DNA from: Vulcanimicrobiota bacterium
Lineage (GTDB): Bacteria; Eremiobacterota; Eremiobacteria; Baltobacterales; Baltobacteraceae
Length of the DNA: 27,707 bases
Direction of reading: 5' to 3'
NCBI GenBank assembly: GCA_028287545.1
Contig: JAQBPL010000349.1
Coordinates: 1-27,707 of the forward strand
Under the pieces are notes generated by a model. That model did no database searches. It was not told where the DNA came from and saw nothing but the letters and a program-made list of their open reading frames with translations. Shown here in pieces: positions 16,261 through 26,864 of the stretch (positions within the stretch are counted from its first letter, which is position 1; each line of letters opens with the position of its first letter). Both the position numbers and the translations under genes were made by a program.

Positions 16261-16763
16261 CGCGCGATCAGCGGCGCGAACTGCGGATACGCCGCGGTCA
16301 GCATCGACCGTGTGGTGAGGTGGAAGTCCGCGAAATCGAATCCGGGCGCGACGTCGCAGCCGACCAGCGCGAAGCCGTCGGGCGTGTCGACGTGCGAGGC
16401 GAAATACGCGTTCGCCGCGATCGTCGTCTGCAGGGCGTCGCCGGCGCCGATGACGTGCCGCTGATGCGTTCCGCTCGGTGCGATCACTTCGATGGTGACC
16501 GGGTCGCCGCGGTAGAAGTGCCACGTCTCGTCCGACGCGAGCCGGTGAAAAGCGGAGAACACGTCCGAGGTGAGCAGGAAGTAGATCGAGGTCGTTGCGC
16601 TGCGGACCGTGCCGAGGCTGGTCGTGACGCGATCCGGGCTGCGATAAGTCTCGCGGTACCAGCCGCCTTCCGGATGCGGCGTGAGGTGGAGCGCGGCGAT
16701 GAGCCGCTCGGCTTCGGGATGCACGGCACCGGTCTTCGACGCGGTGCCGTGCCTCTCGTTCAC
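16227..16763 (-). CDS. Cupin, DUF985 family
   Basis: A 178-residue single-domain cupin. The family's opening, ERLIAALHLTPHPEGGWYRETYRS, is clear, followed by SIYFLLTSDVFSAFHRLASDETWHFYRGDPVTIEVI, YFASHVDTPDGFALVGCDVAPGFDFADFHL and a C-terminal QFAPLIARYTR. These are the strands of a small beta-barrel that in relatives binds sugar-like or metal ligands; no reaction is established. The GTG at 16763 overlaps the stop of the propeller gene (GTGA), so the two are probably translated together. GTG at 16724 would give a start closer to the family norm. The stop lies inside the convergent MBL-fold gene. Confidence 0.85.
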   Translation of the reverse strand: MNERHGTASKTGAVHPEAERLIAALHLTPHPEGGWYRETYRSPDRVTTSLGTVRSATTSIYFLLTSDVFSAFHRLASDETWHFYRGDPVTIEVIAPSGTHQRHVIGAGDALQTTIAANAYFASHVDTPDGFALVGCDVAPGFDFADFHLTTRSMLTAAYPQFAPLIARYTRSGTSTTE

Positions 16764-18928
16764 TGCGCGAGGACGAACGCTCTCGCGTCCGAGGCGTCGT
16801 ACCCCGAAAGGCGACCCTCGCCGTTGATCGCTCTGGTCGCGACGTACAGCTCCTCGAGGAAGCCGGCCGTCCCCGGACCGCCCGGACCCGCGCACGAGCC
16901 GAGCAGCGTGGCGACGGTCGCCGACTCGCTGTAGCTGGGTAAGCCCACGTTCCCGCTTTGATCGAGTGCCGCGATCTCGTGCGCGCCGCGCAGGACGGCG
17001 AAGGAATACGTCGCCGAGGCGTGGGCTTGCGAGGCACGGTACGTCAGCGTCACCGTGTCGGTGAGGTTGACGTATTTGAGGATGCCGCAGTCCGTGCCGG
17101 CGCTCTGCCCGCCCAGCGTGATCGAGTCGAGCGACGCGAAGCAGCGGCTGTTGTCGAAGCAGATCGTGTGCGGTCCGCCGTTCGGCGCGGCGACGGCAAT
17201 CGCACCGAACGTCGCGTTGTAGAAGCGTACTTCGATCGTGTGCAGGCCGTCGACGTAGCCGGTCGTGTCGACTCGGCTGCCGAGGTCGGAATTGTACCAC
17301 AGTACGAGGTCCGCCAACGTGCGCACCGGGTAGACGTTGTGAAGCGGACCGATGTCCTGCGCCGAGATCGTGAGCGAATCGTACCGGTTGGTGATCGGAT
17401 TCCACTTGTAATCGCCCCACGCGTCGCCGCGCGGGATGCCGTCGAGGAGAATCTGGTACCACGCCGCGCCGTCGATCGACGCGAGGTAATGGTTGATCTT
17501 CACCGGGATGACGCTGCCGAACGGGACGTTCTGCACGCGGAAGAAGTAATTCACGTCGGCCCAGGTATTGGCGAGGCCCGTCACCGAGTCGATCCGGTCG
17601 AATGGGACGAACCCGACGCCCTTGTAGAGCGGACCGGTCAGCGGATCGAGTCCGAACGTGATGTCGTCGATCTCGGTGTCGGCGGTGACGAGCGCGCGGT
17701 GCGCGGCGACCACCGCGAGGTCCGACGGCCGGAAGCCGATGCCCGGCGCGATACGGGTGACCGTGTTGCCGTTGCCGAGGTCGACGATGGCGATGCGATT
17801 CGCCGGATCGCGTTCGCACAAGGCGAGGCGTTCGCGTGCCGGGTCGAGCCACGACATCATGAACGGCGCGGTGAATCCGCCCACCACGTCGCTGACGGCT
17901 CCGGTCCCCATGTCGACGCGGCGCAAGCGTCCGCCGCCGGAGGCCTGCTCCGTCACGTAAGCGGACTGTTCGTCGGCAGCGAGCAGCAGCCCGATGGGAT
18001 GATCGAGTCCGGACGCAACGGTCGTCGTCGCGCCGGTTCCGATGTCGATGCGCAGCAGCCGACCGTTCGGGGCATACTCGACGACGTAGACATGATTGTG
18101 CAGTCCGTCGAACTGCATTTGGTGCGGCGCGGTCAAACCGCTCGCGAGCACCTGTGCGGCGGCGCGTGACGCGTTGGAGAGGTCGACCCGCAGCACGTTG
18201 CCGGTGCGCTCGGTGACGAACGCGTGCCGGCCGTCGGGTCCAACGATGATGTCCTCCGGCTCGGTGTACCCGCTGCCGAGGACCTGGTAGCGCTGGCCCA
18301 CCTTGTACGTGACCCACTGGATGTGCAGATCGTAGCCGTACGAGAGGACCTTGATCTTGCTGTAGTTGCCGGCGTTCGTGTGCACCGCGAAGACGTCGCC
18401 GTTGGTCAACGTGTTCGATGCGTCGTTGTTGCCGGTGATAGGGACGGTGCCGTAACTGAGCGATTGCAGCGTCGCCGTGGTGACCGCGTTGAAGTCGACG
18501 TGGCCAAGATTCGCGATCTTGGCGCCGCCGATCGGCACCATCTGGCGCTGCATGGCGGTCTGCTGTTCCCACCAGATGTCGCTCGCCGCGTTGAAGCCGC
18601 CGAGCGCTCCGGTTTCGCAGTCGAACGCCCACGTGCCCGTGATCGTCTGCGTTCCCTGCGAAACGGTCGCGACCAGCGGCAGAAAGAGGTTCACGATCGA
18701 GACGTTGCCCGCGTATTCGACGAACGCGAGCTGGTTGGTCGAGGGAATGAAATCGCATCCGATGGCGCCGTGGAGGCCGGTCGCGAGCGCTTCGCTCTGC
18801 ACCGGCGGTGGGATCGGCATCAGTTTCGCGATGCGCGCGTCGGCGACGTGGGTGCCGTTCGTCTGCACGAGTTGCGTCGCGGTAGCATCGCCGACGCTCG
18901 ACGCGTTCGGTACGATGGTCGTTTTCAT
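16760..18928 (-). CDS. Large beta-propeller protein of unknown function
   Basis: A 722-residue protein. The start at 18928 is secure: GGAGG lies seven bases upstream. NHL/SMP-30-like blades are visible from about residue 220 to 420 (EPEDIIVGPDGRHAFVTERTG, PHQMQFDGLHNHVYVVEYAPNG, HPIGLLLAADEQSAYVTEQASG and similar). A first blade-like stretch at 50-85 (GAIGCDFIPSTNQLAFVEYAG) is split from the rest by a module at about 98-210 containing DIWWEQQTAMQRQM, LTNGDVFAVHTNAGNYSKI and YDLHIQWVTYK. The part after 430 is beta-rich, with Cys at DNSRC and GTDCG that might form disulphides. There is no obvious signal peptide. Propellers of this kind bind ligands or act as lactonases; no catalytic set is evident. 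A DUF985 cupin is coupled to its 3' end. Confidence 0.7.
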   Translation of the reverse strand: MKTTIVPNASSVGDATATQLVQTNGTHVADARIAKLMPIPPPVQSEALATGLHGAIGCDFIPSTNQLAFVEYAGNVSIVNLFLPLVATVSQGTQTITGTWAFDCETGALGGFNAASDIWWEQQTAMQRQMVPIGGAKIANLGHVDFNAVTTATLQSLSYGTVPITGNNDASNTLTNGDVFAVHTNAGNYSKIKVLSYGYDLHIQWVTYKVGQRYQVLGSGYTEPEDIIVGPDGRHAFVTERTGNVLRVDLSNASRAAAQVLASGLTAPHQMQFDGLHNHVYVVEYAPNGRLLRIDIGTGATTTVASGLDHPIGLLLAADEQSAYVTEQASGGGRLRRVDMGTGAVSDVVGGFTAPFMMSWLDPARERLALCERDPANRIAIVDLGNGNTVTRIAPGIGFRPSDLAVVAAHRALVTADTEIDDITFGLDPLTGPLYKGVGFVPFDRIDSVTGLANTWADVNYFFRVQNVPFGSVIPVKINHYLASIDGAAWYQILLDGIPRGDAWGDYKWNPITNRYDSLTISAQDIGPLHNVYPVRTLADLVLWYNSDLGSRVDTTGYVDGLHTIEVRFYNATFGAIAVAAPNGGPHTICFDNSRCFASLDSITLGGQSAGTDCGILKYVNLTDTVTLTYRASQAHASATYSFAVLRGAHEIAALDQSGNVGLPSYSESATVATLLGSCAGPGGPGTAGFLEELYVATRAINGEGRLSGYDASDARAFVLAQ

Positions 18929-19246
18929 AAGGCTGCCTCCGAGCAAGCGGAAAGGCTCCGGCCTGTGCCGGGCGCCTAGAACGTACGGCCGCGGCTGGTA
19001 CGGCGCGCTTACGGCGCCACGCCGCTCAACTTACGCGCGCATTACGAGTGCGCGTGCTCGCGCGCGGCCGCATCGGGCTGGCGCTCGCTCGCTGCCCGGG
19101 CGGCGAATGGCGGGAGGATGACGTCCGAAAAGCGCGAGCCGGAGCGTCCGCCGCGTGCTAAGATCGGCGACATGGTAACCCTGGCGGGATGGCCGAAAAC
19201 CGCGACCGCGCCGCGCCGCGCCGGAACCGACGTCACGGTGACGGAG
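18929..19246. promoter_or_regulatory. Divergent intergenic region, propeller gene / ada-alkA
   Basis: About 318 bases if ada-alkA starts at 19247. Leftward it ends in the strong GGAGG of the propeller gene. A hairpin CGCGCA-TTACGAG-TGCGCG (19036-19054) lies in the middle. The frame of the ada-alkA gene is open back to an ATG at 19118 with GGGAGG abutting it, so part of this stretch may be coding. I see no good sigma-70 promoter pair and no other gene. Confidence 0.4.
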
Positions 19247-20731
19247 ATGGATCACGCGGCGTACTACCGGTTGACGGCGGCCCGCGATGCGCGCTACGAC
19301 GGGCGGTTTTTCATCGGCGTCAAGACGACCGGCGTGTATTGCCGGCCGATCTGCCGCGTGCGCACGCCCAAACCGTCGAGCTGCGTCTTCTTTCCGTCCG
19401 CAGTTGCCGCGCAAGCCGCGGGCTTCCGGCCGTGTCTGCGCTGCCGTCCGGAAACCGCGCCGGCGCTCGCGGCCTGGCACGGAACCTCGACGACCGTCGA
19501 TCGCGCGTTGGCGCTGATCGCGGACGGTGCGCTCGACGACGGCGGTTTGGAGGCGCTCGCGCGGCGATTGGGCGTCGGCGACCGTCACCTGCGGCGCCTC
19601 TTCGCCGAGCATCTCGGCGTCACGCCGGTCGCGGTCGCGCAGATTCGGCGCGCGCTGTTCGCGAAACGGCTCATCACCGAGAGCGCGATGAGCATGGCGG
19701 ACGTCGCAATGGCGGCCGGCTTCGGCAGCGTGCGGCGCTTCAACGAAGCGATGCGCAGCGTGTACCACCGATCGCCGACCAACTTGCGGCACACGCGCGC
19801 GCGCCAGGAGCGCGCCGAAGCGGTCACGCTCAACCTCGCGTATACGGGCGCCTACGACTGGAACGGGATGGCGGCGTGGCTCGGCGCACGGGCGATCCCC
19901 GGCGTCGAAGCGATTACGCCCGACGGCCGTTACGTGCGCGCCGTGTGCGTCGACGGCAGCCTCGGTACGATCGAAGTTTCGCCGCCAGCGGCGTCGCCGA
20001 ACGGGAACGCGCTCGTTGCGGTCATCCGCATCGGGGCGGTCGGGAAACTGCTCTCGGTCGTCGATCGCGTCAAGCGAATCTTCGATCTCGCCGCCGATCC
20101 CGAAGCGATCGAAGCGCACCTGCGGTCGGACCCGCTGCTCGCGTCGTCGATCGCGCGCCGGCCGGGATTGCGCGTTCCGGGCGCGTGGGACGGATTCGAG
20201 CTCGCCGTGCGAGCGATTCTCGGTCAGCAGATCTCGGTCGGCGCAGCAACCCGCCTCGCGGGGCGTCTGGTCGAACCTTTCGGGACGGCGCTTCCGGCGC
20301 ATCTGCGCAGCGGCGACCACGACGTCCGGGCGGTCTTTCCGTCGCCGGCCGTGCTCGCCGGCGCCGACGTTGCGTCGATCGGGATGCCCAAGGCGCGCGG
20401 CGAGGCGATCCGCACGGTTGCGCGTGCGGCGCTCAGCGATCCGACGCTGTTCGAGCCTTCTCACGACCTGTCCGGCGCGGTCGAACGATTGCGCGCACTG
20501 CCGGGAATCGGCGAGTGGACCGCGCAGTACATCGCGATGCGGGCGCTGCGCGAGCCGGACGCTTTTCCGGCCGCCGACATCGGCTTGATGCGGGCGCTGA
20601 CGGGCGCGGACGGCGTTCGCCCGACGGAGCGGATGGTGTTCGCGCGCGCGGACGCGTGGCGCCCGTGGCGCGCCTACGCGGCGCTGCATCTGTGGGCGCT
20701 CGACGGCGACCGTACGGAGGTTGGCCCATGA
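19247..20731 (+). CDS. Ada-type sensor / AraC HTH / AlkA DNA-3-methyladenine glycosylase fusion
   Basis: A 494-residue three-part DNA-alkylation response protein. Part 1 (1-75) is the Ada methylphosphotriester domain, with zinc ligands Cys32, Cys36, Cys63 and Cys66 (YCRPIC and CLRC). These match the spacing of Cys38/42/69/72 in E. coli Ada, where the first Cys takes the methyl group. Part 2 (about 80-185) is an AraC helix-turn-helix region (GLEALARRLGVGDRHLRRLF ... MADVAMAAGFGSVRRFNEAM). Part 3 (about 190-490) is an AlkA-like glycosylase with the helix-hairpin-helix LPGIGEWTAQYIA and catalytic Asp444 in FPAADIGL. It would both sense methylated DNA and excise damaged bases. Starts at 19118, 19172 and 19238 are possible; 19247 matches the usual N-terminus. 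Confidence 0.92.
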   Translation: MDHAAYYRLTAARDARYDGRFFIGVKTTGVYCRPICRVRTPKPSSCVFFPSAVAAQAAGFRPCLRCRPETAPALAAWHGTSTTVDRALALIADGALDDGGLEALARRLGVGDRHLRRLFAEHLGVTPVAVAQIRRALFAKRLITESAMSMADVAMAAGFGSVRRFNEAMRSVYHRSPTNLRHTRARQERAEAVTLNLAYTGAYDWNGMAAWLGARAIPGVEAITPDGRYVRAVCVDGSLGTIEVSPPAASPNGNALVAVIRIGAVGKLLSVVDRVKRIFDLAADPEAIEAHLRSDPLLASSIARRPGLRVPGAWDGFELAVRAILGQQISVGAATRLAGRLVEPFGTALPAHLRSGDHDVRAVFPSPAVLAGADVASIGMPKARGEAIRTVARAALSDPTLFEPSHDLSGAVERLRALPGIGEWTAQYIAMRALREPDAFPAADIGLMRALTGADGVRPTERMVFARADAWRPWRAYAALHLWALDGDRTEVGP

Positions 20732-21270
20732 ACCTGACCATCGACCGCATCGACTCACCGATCGGCACGCTGCTCGTCGCGACCGACGACGCTGCGGTTC
20801 GCATGCTGCACTTCGGCGACGACGTCGCGCACGCGGTGCGCCGTCTGCGCGGGCAGTACGGTACCGTCGAAATTATCGAGCGGCGCGAGCGCCTCGGTGT
20901 GCGCGAGCGGCTCGACGCGTACTTCGCCGGCGAGTTCGGCGCGTTCGACGACCTGGCGCTCGCGACGAACGGAACGGCGTTTCAGAAAACCGTGTGGTCG
21001 GCGCTGCGCGAGATCGCGCCCGGCACGACGCGGAGCTACGGCGAGCTCGCGAAACGCATCGGCGCACCCGGCGCGGCACGCGCCGTCGGCCTTGCGAACG
21101 GCGCGAACCCGATTGCGCTGATCGTTCCCTGCCATCGCGTGATCGGCGCCGACCGGAGCCTCACCGGTTTCGGCGGAGGGCTCCCGCGAAAAGCATGGCT
21201 CCTGCGCCACGAAGGCGTCGCCTTCATCCCCGAACCCGCGCCCCAAACGGCCTTCGACCTGTCACCCTGA
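20728..21270 (+). CDS. ogt: Methylated-DNA--protein-cysteine methyltransferase
   Basis: A 180-residue O6-methylguanine methyltransferase that moves the alkyl group to its own cysteine. The active site is IVPCHRVIGADRSLTGFGGGLPRKAWLLRHE, with Cys135 as acceptor. The helix-turn-helix (TTRSYGELAKRIGAPGAARAVGLANGANP) and Arg finger precede it, and the N-terminal domain is present (RIDSPIGTLLVATDDAAVRML). GGAGG lies seven bases before the ATG, which overlaps the ada-alkA stop as ATGA. Together the two genes carry the functions of an Ada-AlkA-Ogt adaptive response. The last residues (FDLSP) and the stop codon are supplied by a dispersed repeat, so the C-terminus was probably remodelled. Confidence 0.95.
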   Translation: MNLTIDRIDSPIGTLLVATDDAAVRMLHFGDDVAHAVRRLRGQYGTVEIIERRERLGVRERLDAYFAGEFGAFDDLALATNGTAFQKTVWSALREIAPGTTRSYGELAKRIGAPGAARAVGLANGANPIALIVPCHRVIGADRSLTGFGGGLPRKAWLLRHEGVAFIPEPAPQTAFDLSP

Positions 21271-21289
21271 GCTTGTCGAAGGGTGACAG
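21251..21289. repeat. Dispersed palindromic repeat, copy 3, at the ogt 3' end
   Basis: CTGTCACCCT (21259-21268) and AGGGTGACAG (21280-21289) are perfect ten-base inverted arms around GAGCTTGTCGA. A competing fold pairs CCTTCGAC (21251-21258) with GTCGAAGG (21275-21282). The unit contains the ogt stop codon and sits in the 26-base gap before the convergent thiolase stop. A stem of this strength could act as a two-way transcription end, though the T tract is missing. Confidence 0.85.
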
Positions 21290-21296
21290 AGCGTGG

Positions 21297-22481
21297 CTAC
21301 GCGCGCTCGAAAACGCCGGCGATTCCTTGGCCGCCGCCGATGCACATCGTTACGAGCGCGTAGCGGCCGCCGGTGCGGTGCAGTTCGGCGATCGCTTTGA
21401 TCGTGAGGATGCAGCCGGTCGCGCCGATCGGATGCCCGAGCGCGATCGCGCCGCCGTTGGGATTGACCTTGCTGGGATCGAAGCCGAGCTCTTTCGAGAC
21501 CGCGCAGGCTTGCGCGGCGAACGCTTCGTTCGACTCGATGACGTCGATGTCGGCGACGCTCAGGCCGGCGCGCTCGAGCGCGCGCTTCACCGCCGGTACG
21601 GGACCGATCCCCATCACCTTCGGATCGACGCCCGAATGTCCGTAGGCGAGGAGCTTCGCGATCGGTTTGCGGCCGTCGCGCGCGGCGGCTGCGGCATCCA
21701 TCAGCACGATGCTCGCGGCGGCGTCGTTGATCCCGGACGCGTTGCCCGCGGTGACGCTGCCGCCTTCCTTGAATGCCGGCCGCAGTTTTCCGAGCGCCTC
21801 GAGCGTCGTTTCGGCGCGCACGTGCTCGTCGGTGTCGAAGACGGTCGTGCCTTTGCGCGTCTTCAGTTCGATCGGAACGATCTGCTCCTTGAAGTGTCCG
21901 GCGGCGATCGCGCTCACGGCGCGCTGCTGGCTCCGCAGGGCGAGCGCGTCCTGCTCTTCGCGGCTGACGCCGTACTGCGCGGCGACGTTCTCGGCCGTGA
22001 TGCCCATGTGCACCGTGTCAAACGGATCGGTCAGCGCGCCGATCATCATGTCGAACGACTCCGTCGCGCCCATGCGGGCTCCCCAGCGCTGCGACGGGTT
22101 GCCGTACAGCGCGCGGCTCATCGACTCGGCGCCGCCCGCGACGGCGATCTCCGCATCGCCGAGCAGGATCGCCTGCGCGGCGGAGACGATCGCTTGAAAC
22201 CCGCTGCCGCACAACCGGTTGACCGTCAGAGCCGACGAACCGGCCGGAAATCCCGCGTCGAGCGCGGCGACGCGCGAGAGGTACATGTCCTTCGGCTCGG
22301 TGTGGATGACGTTGCCGAACACGACGTGCCCGACGTGCCCCGGATCGACGCCGGCCCGCTTCACGGCTTCGCGCGCGACGGTTGCCGCCAGCTGCGTCGG
22401 AGGAATGTCCTTCAGACTTCCGCCGTAACTTCCGATTGCGGTCCGAGCTCCGCTCAAGACGACGACACTGCGTTCTGCCAT
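21297..22481 (-). CDS. Acetyl-CoA C-acetyltransferase (thiolase)
   Basis: A 394-residue thiolase, which condenses two acetyl-CoA to acetoacetyl-CoA or runs the reverse. The acylated cysteine is in NRLCGSGFQA (Cys91), the His in ALGHPIGATG (His350) and the second cysteine in VTMCIGGGQG (Cys380), all at family positions. Length fits the biosynthetic AtoB/PhaA group better than the longer FadA type, but specificity is inferred. ATG at 22481 gives the standard N-terminus (AERSVVVLSGARTAIGSYGG); the frame stays open upstream without coding character. No other fatty-acid or polyhydroxybutyrate gene is adjacent. Confidence 0.95.
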   Translation of the reverse strand: MAERSVVVLSGARTAIGSYGGSLKDIPPTQLAATVAREAVKRAGVDPGHVGHVVFGNVIHTEPKDMYLSRVAALDAGFPAGSSALTVNRLCGSGFQAIVSAAQAILLGDAEIAVAGGAESMSRALYGNPSQRWGARMGATESFDMMIGALTDPFDTVHMGITAENVAAQYGVSREEQDALALRSQQRAVSAIAAGHFKEQIVPIELKTRKGTTVFDTDEHVRAETTLEALGKLRPAFKEGGSVTAGNASGINDAAASIVLMDAAAAARDGRKPIAKLLAYGHSGVDPKVMGIGPVPAVKRALERAGLSVADIDVIESNEAFAAQACAVSKELGFDPSKVNPNGGAIALGHPIGATGCILTIKAIAELHRTGGRYALVTMCIGGGQGIAGVFERA

Positions 22482-22584
22482 GCACCGTGCGACCGAGAAA
22501 ACGATGCCCTGGTTGCCGACGCTGCTCGCCTTGCCGCGCCGGCGGAGGCCTGCGACGGGTCGATCCGTGAAATGAGAGGTCACG

Positions 22585-22763
22585 ATGCTAACCGCGCGCC
22601 CCGTGCTCGAAACGGCCCGCCTGACCGTTCGCCTCGCCGACGCTGACGACGCGGTCGCTGCGTCGGTCAACCTGAGCAACGTCGTCCGCGGCATCTTTCA
22701 AGCCTGCCATCGCGGGTATTCGGTCGATGCGGTGAGTCCGCATCCCATCGAAGTGAGGCCCGC

Positions 22764-22767
<4 letters not shown>
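22585..22767 (+). pseudogene. Remnant of a RimJ-like N-acetyltransferase
   Basis: A 60-residue frame with a good ribosome site (GAGAGG before ATG). The first 20 residues (LETARLTVRLADADDAVAA) match the beginning of RimJ/RimL acetyltransferases. The next 22 (VNLSNVVRGIFQACHRGYSVDA) match a stretch that lies about 70 residues further on in RimJ (compare NFSNVVRGSFHACYLGYSI in E. coli). The acetyl-CoA-binding motif and the rest are gone, replaced by VSPHPIEVRPA. So the gene appears to have lost an internal block in frame, near 22660, and its 3' half. The stop overlaps the sdaA start as GTGA, and the remnant may still serve as a translated leader for sdaA. Confidence 0.7.
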
Positions 22768-25528
<2,761 letters not shown>

Positions 25529-25587
25529 CTACACTAGAATTCGCGAGTACCTTCTTGCGGTTCGCCCGCGGTGCCATGATAGGTTCC

Positions 25588-26580
25588 ATGCTTCGCACCG
25601 AACACGCAAGCGGCCGTGAGCCTGCTGCCGCCGAACTTCCGAAAACGATGAAGGCGGCGGTCGTGGACGCGGCCGGCCCACCCGACGCGTTCCGCATCGC
25701 CGACGTCCCGGTTCCCCGGCTCAGACGCGACCACGCGATCATCGCGCTCGATTTCGCGAGCGTCGGGATTTGGGACGCCAAAGAGCGCGCCGGTGAGTGG
25801 CGCGAGATCACGCCCGGCACGATCCTCGGCGCCGACGGAGCCGGTACGGTCGTCGCGGTCGGCGAGCGGGTCGAACATCTGCGCGTCGGCGATCGGGTGT
25901 ACGCGTATAGTTACGACAACCGCGAGGGCGGCTTCTACGCCGAGTACGTCAGCGTTCTCGGCGATCGCGCAGCACGCGTCCCGCCGCAGATTAAGCAAGA
26001 CGTTGCGGGCGCCATGCCCTGCGTCGCGCTGACCGCGCTCGCCGGGCTCGAAGCGCTCGGGGTGAAGCGTGACGAGGTACTGCTCGTCTTCGGGGCCAGC
26101 GGCGGCGTCGGATCGCTCGGCGTCTGGCTCGGCAGCGGGGTGAAGGCGAAGGTCGTCGGCACGGCGCGGCCCGATGCGCACGAGCACGTGCGATCGCTCG
26201 GCGCCGAGCACGTGATCTCGCCGCACGCGCGCCGTCTCGAATCGGTGATCGCGCGCGCATCGCTTGCCGGCTGGGACGCTGCACTCGTCACCGCGAGCGG
26301 CGACACGCTGCCGGCGTTTCTCGCCCACTTGAAGCACGGCGCACCGGTCGCGTATCCGGAAGGCGTTGAGCCGGAACCCGTCGCGCCGCGTCATCCCGTC
26401 ATCGCCGTCAACGGGGTGTCCTCACGCAAGACGTTCGAGCGCCTCGAGGAGATGATCGGCGAGCGCGTCCTCCCGCTCGCATTGACCGTGTACCCGCTCG
26501 CCGAGGTCGCCGAGGCGCACCGCCGCGTCGAGCGCGGGCACGTCGTCGGCAAAATCGTCCTCCGCATTCGCGAAAGCTAG
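25588..26580 (+). CDS. Zinc-free MDR alcohol dehydrogenase / quinone oxidoreductase
   Basis: About 330 residues of the medium-chain dehydrogenase/reductase superfamily. The N-terminal GroES-like domain reads MKAAVVDAAGPPDAFRIADVPVP, then TPGTILGADGAGTVVAVGERVEHLRVGDRVY. The Rossmann domain has VLLVFGASGGVGSLGVWLG, and the end is YPLAEVAEAHRRVERGHVVGKIVLRI. The residues that hold catalytic zinc in alcohol dehydrogenases are not present, which favours an NADPH:quinone/enone reductase. Starts at 25588 and 25648 are both possible. The first is chosen because ELPKTMKAAVVD extensions are common in this group. GH1 is divergent, with a 98-base gap. Confidence 0.87.
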   Translation: MLRTEHASGREPAAAELPKTMKAAVVDAAGPPDAFRIADVPVPRLRRDHAIIALDFASVGIWDAKERAGEWREITPGTILGADGAGTVVAVGERVEHLRVGDRVYAYSYDNREGGFYAEYVSVLGDRAARVPPQIKQDVAGAMPCVALTALAGLEALGVKRDEVLLVFGASGGVGSLGVWLGSGVKAKVVGTARPDAHEHVRSLGAEHVISPHARRLESVIARASLAGWDAALVTASGDTLPAFLAHLKHGAPVAYPEGVEPEPVAPRHPVIAVNGVSSRKTFERLEEMIGERVLPLALTVYPLAEVAEAHRRVERGHVVGKIVLRIRES

Positions 26581-26592
26581 GAGAATCGCACC

Positions 26593-26805
26593 GTGTTGAA
26601 CCCTACCGCATCCCTCCCCGAAGCCGTGGTCGCTCAGGCCGCCGCGACCCTCGCCGCCGGCGCGCTGCGCTCGTCGGATCCGATCGATCAGCACGACCCA
26701 GAGAAGCTGGGCGACTACGCCTTGGACGTGTTCTGGCACATCTACGAAGCGATGCGGATCGGCGTCGAGACACCGCCCCCCATACTCGAAGAGGTGAGCC
26801 CGTGA
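26593..26805 (+). CDS. Small protein of unknown function
   Basis: A 70-residue frame starting with GTG, with GGAGA nine bases upstream and only 12 bases after the oxidoreductase stop. The sequence is acidic and mostly helical in look: an Ala-rich N-terminal half (EAVVAQAAATLAAGALRSSD), then KLGDYALDVFWHIYEAMRIGVE. No cysteine cluster or membrane segment is seen, and I do not recognise the family. Position, ribosome site and clean composition support a real gene that is probably co-transcribed with the oxidoreductase. Confidence 0.55.
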   Translation: MLNPTASLPEAVVAQAAATLAAGALRSSDPIDQHDPEKLGDYALDVFWHIYEAMRIGVETPPPILEEVSP

Positions 26806-26864
26806 TCGTCTCGCCCGCGACGCTGCTCGACCAGTTCGTACAGTTCGAGTTCATACCGCGTTAG
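26802..26864 (+). CDS. Possible 20-residue micro-ORF
   Basis: A GTG overlaps the previous stop as GTGA and opens a frame VIVSPATLLDQFVQFEFIPR ending in TAG. GAGG lies seven bases before the GTG (GAGGTGAGCCC). The stop shares the bases TTAG with the convergent phosphoesterase stop. Overlap and ribosome site are what a coupled gene would show, but length alone makes chance a real alternative. Confidence 0.3.
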   Translation: MIVSPATLLDQFVQFEFIPR

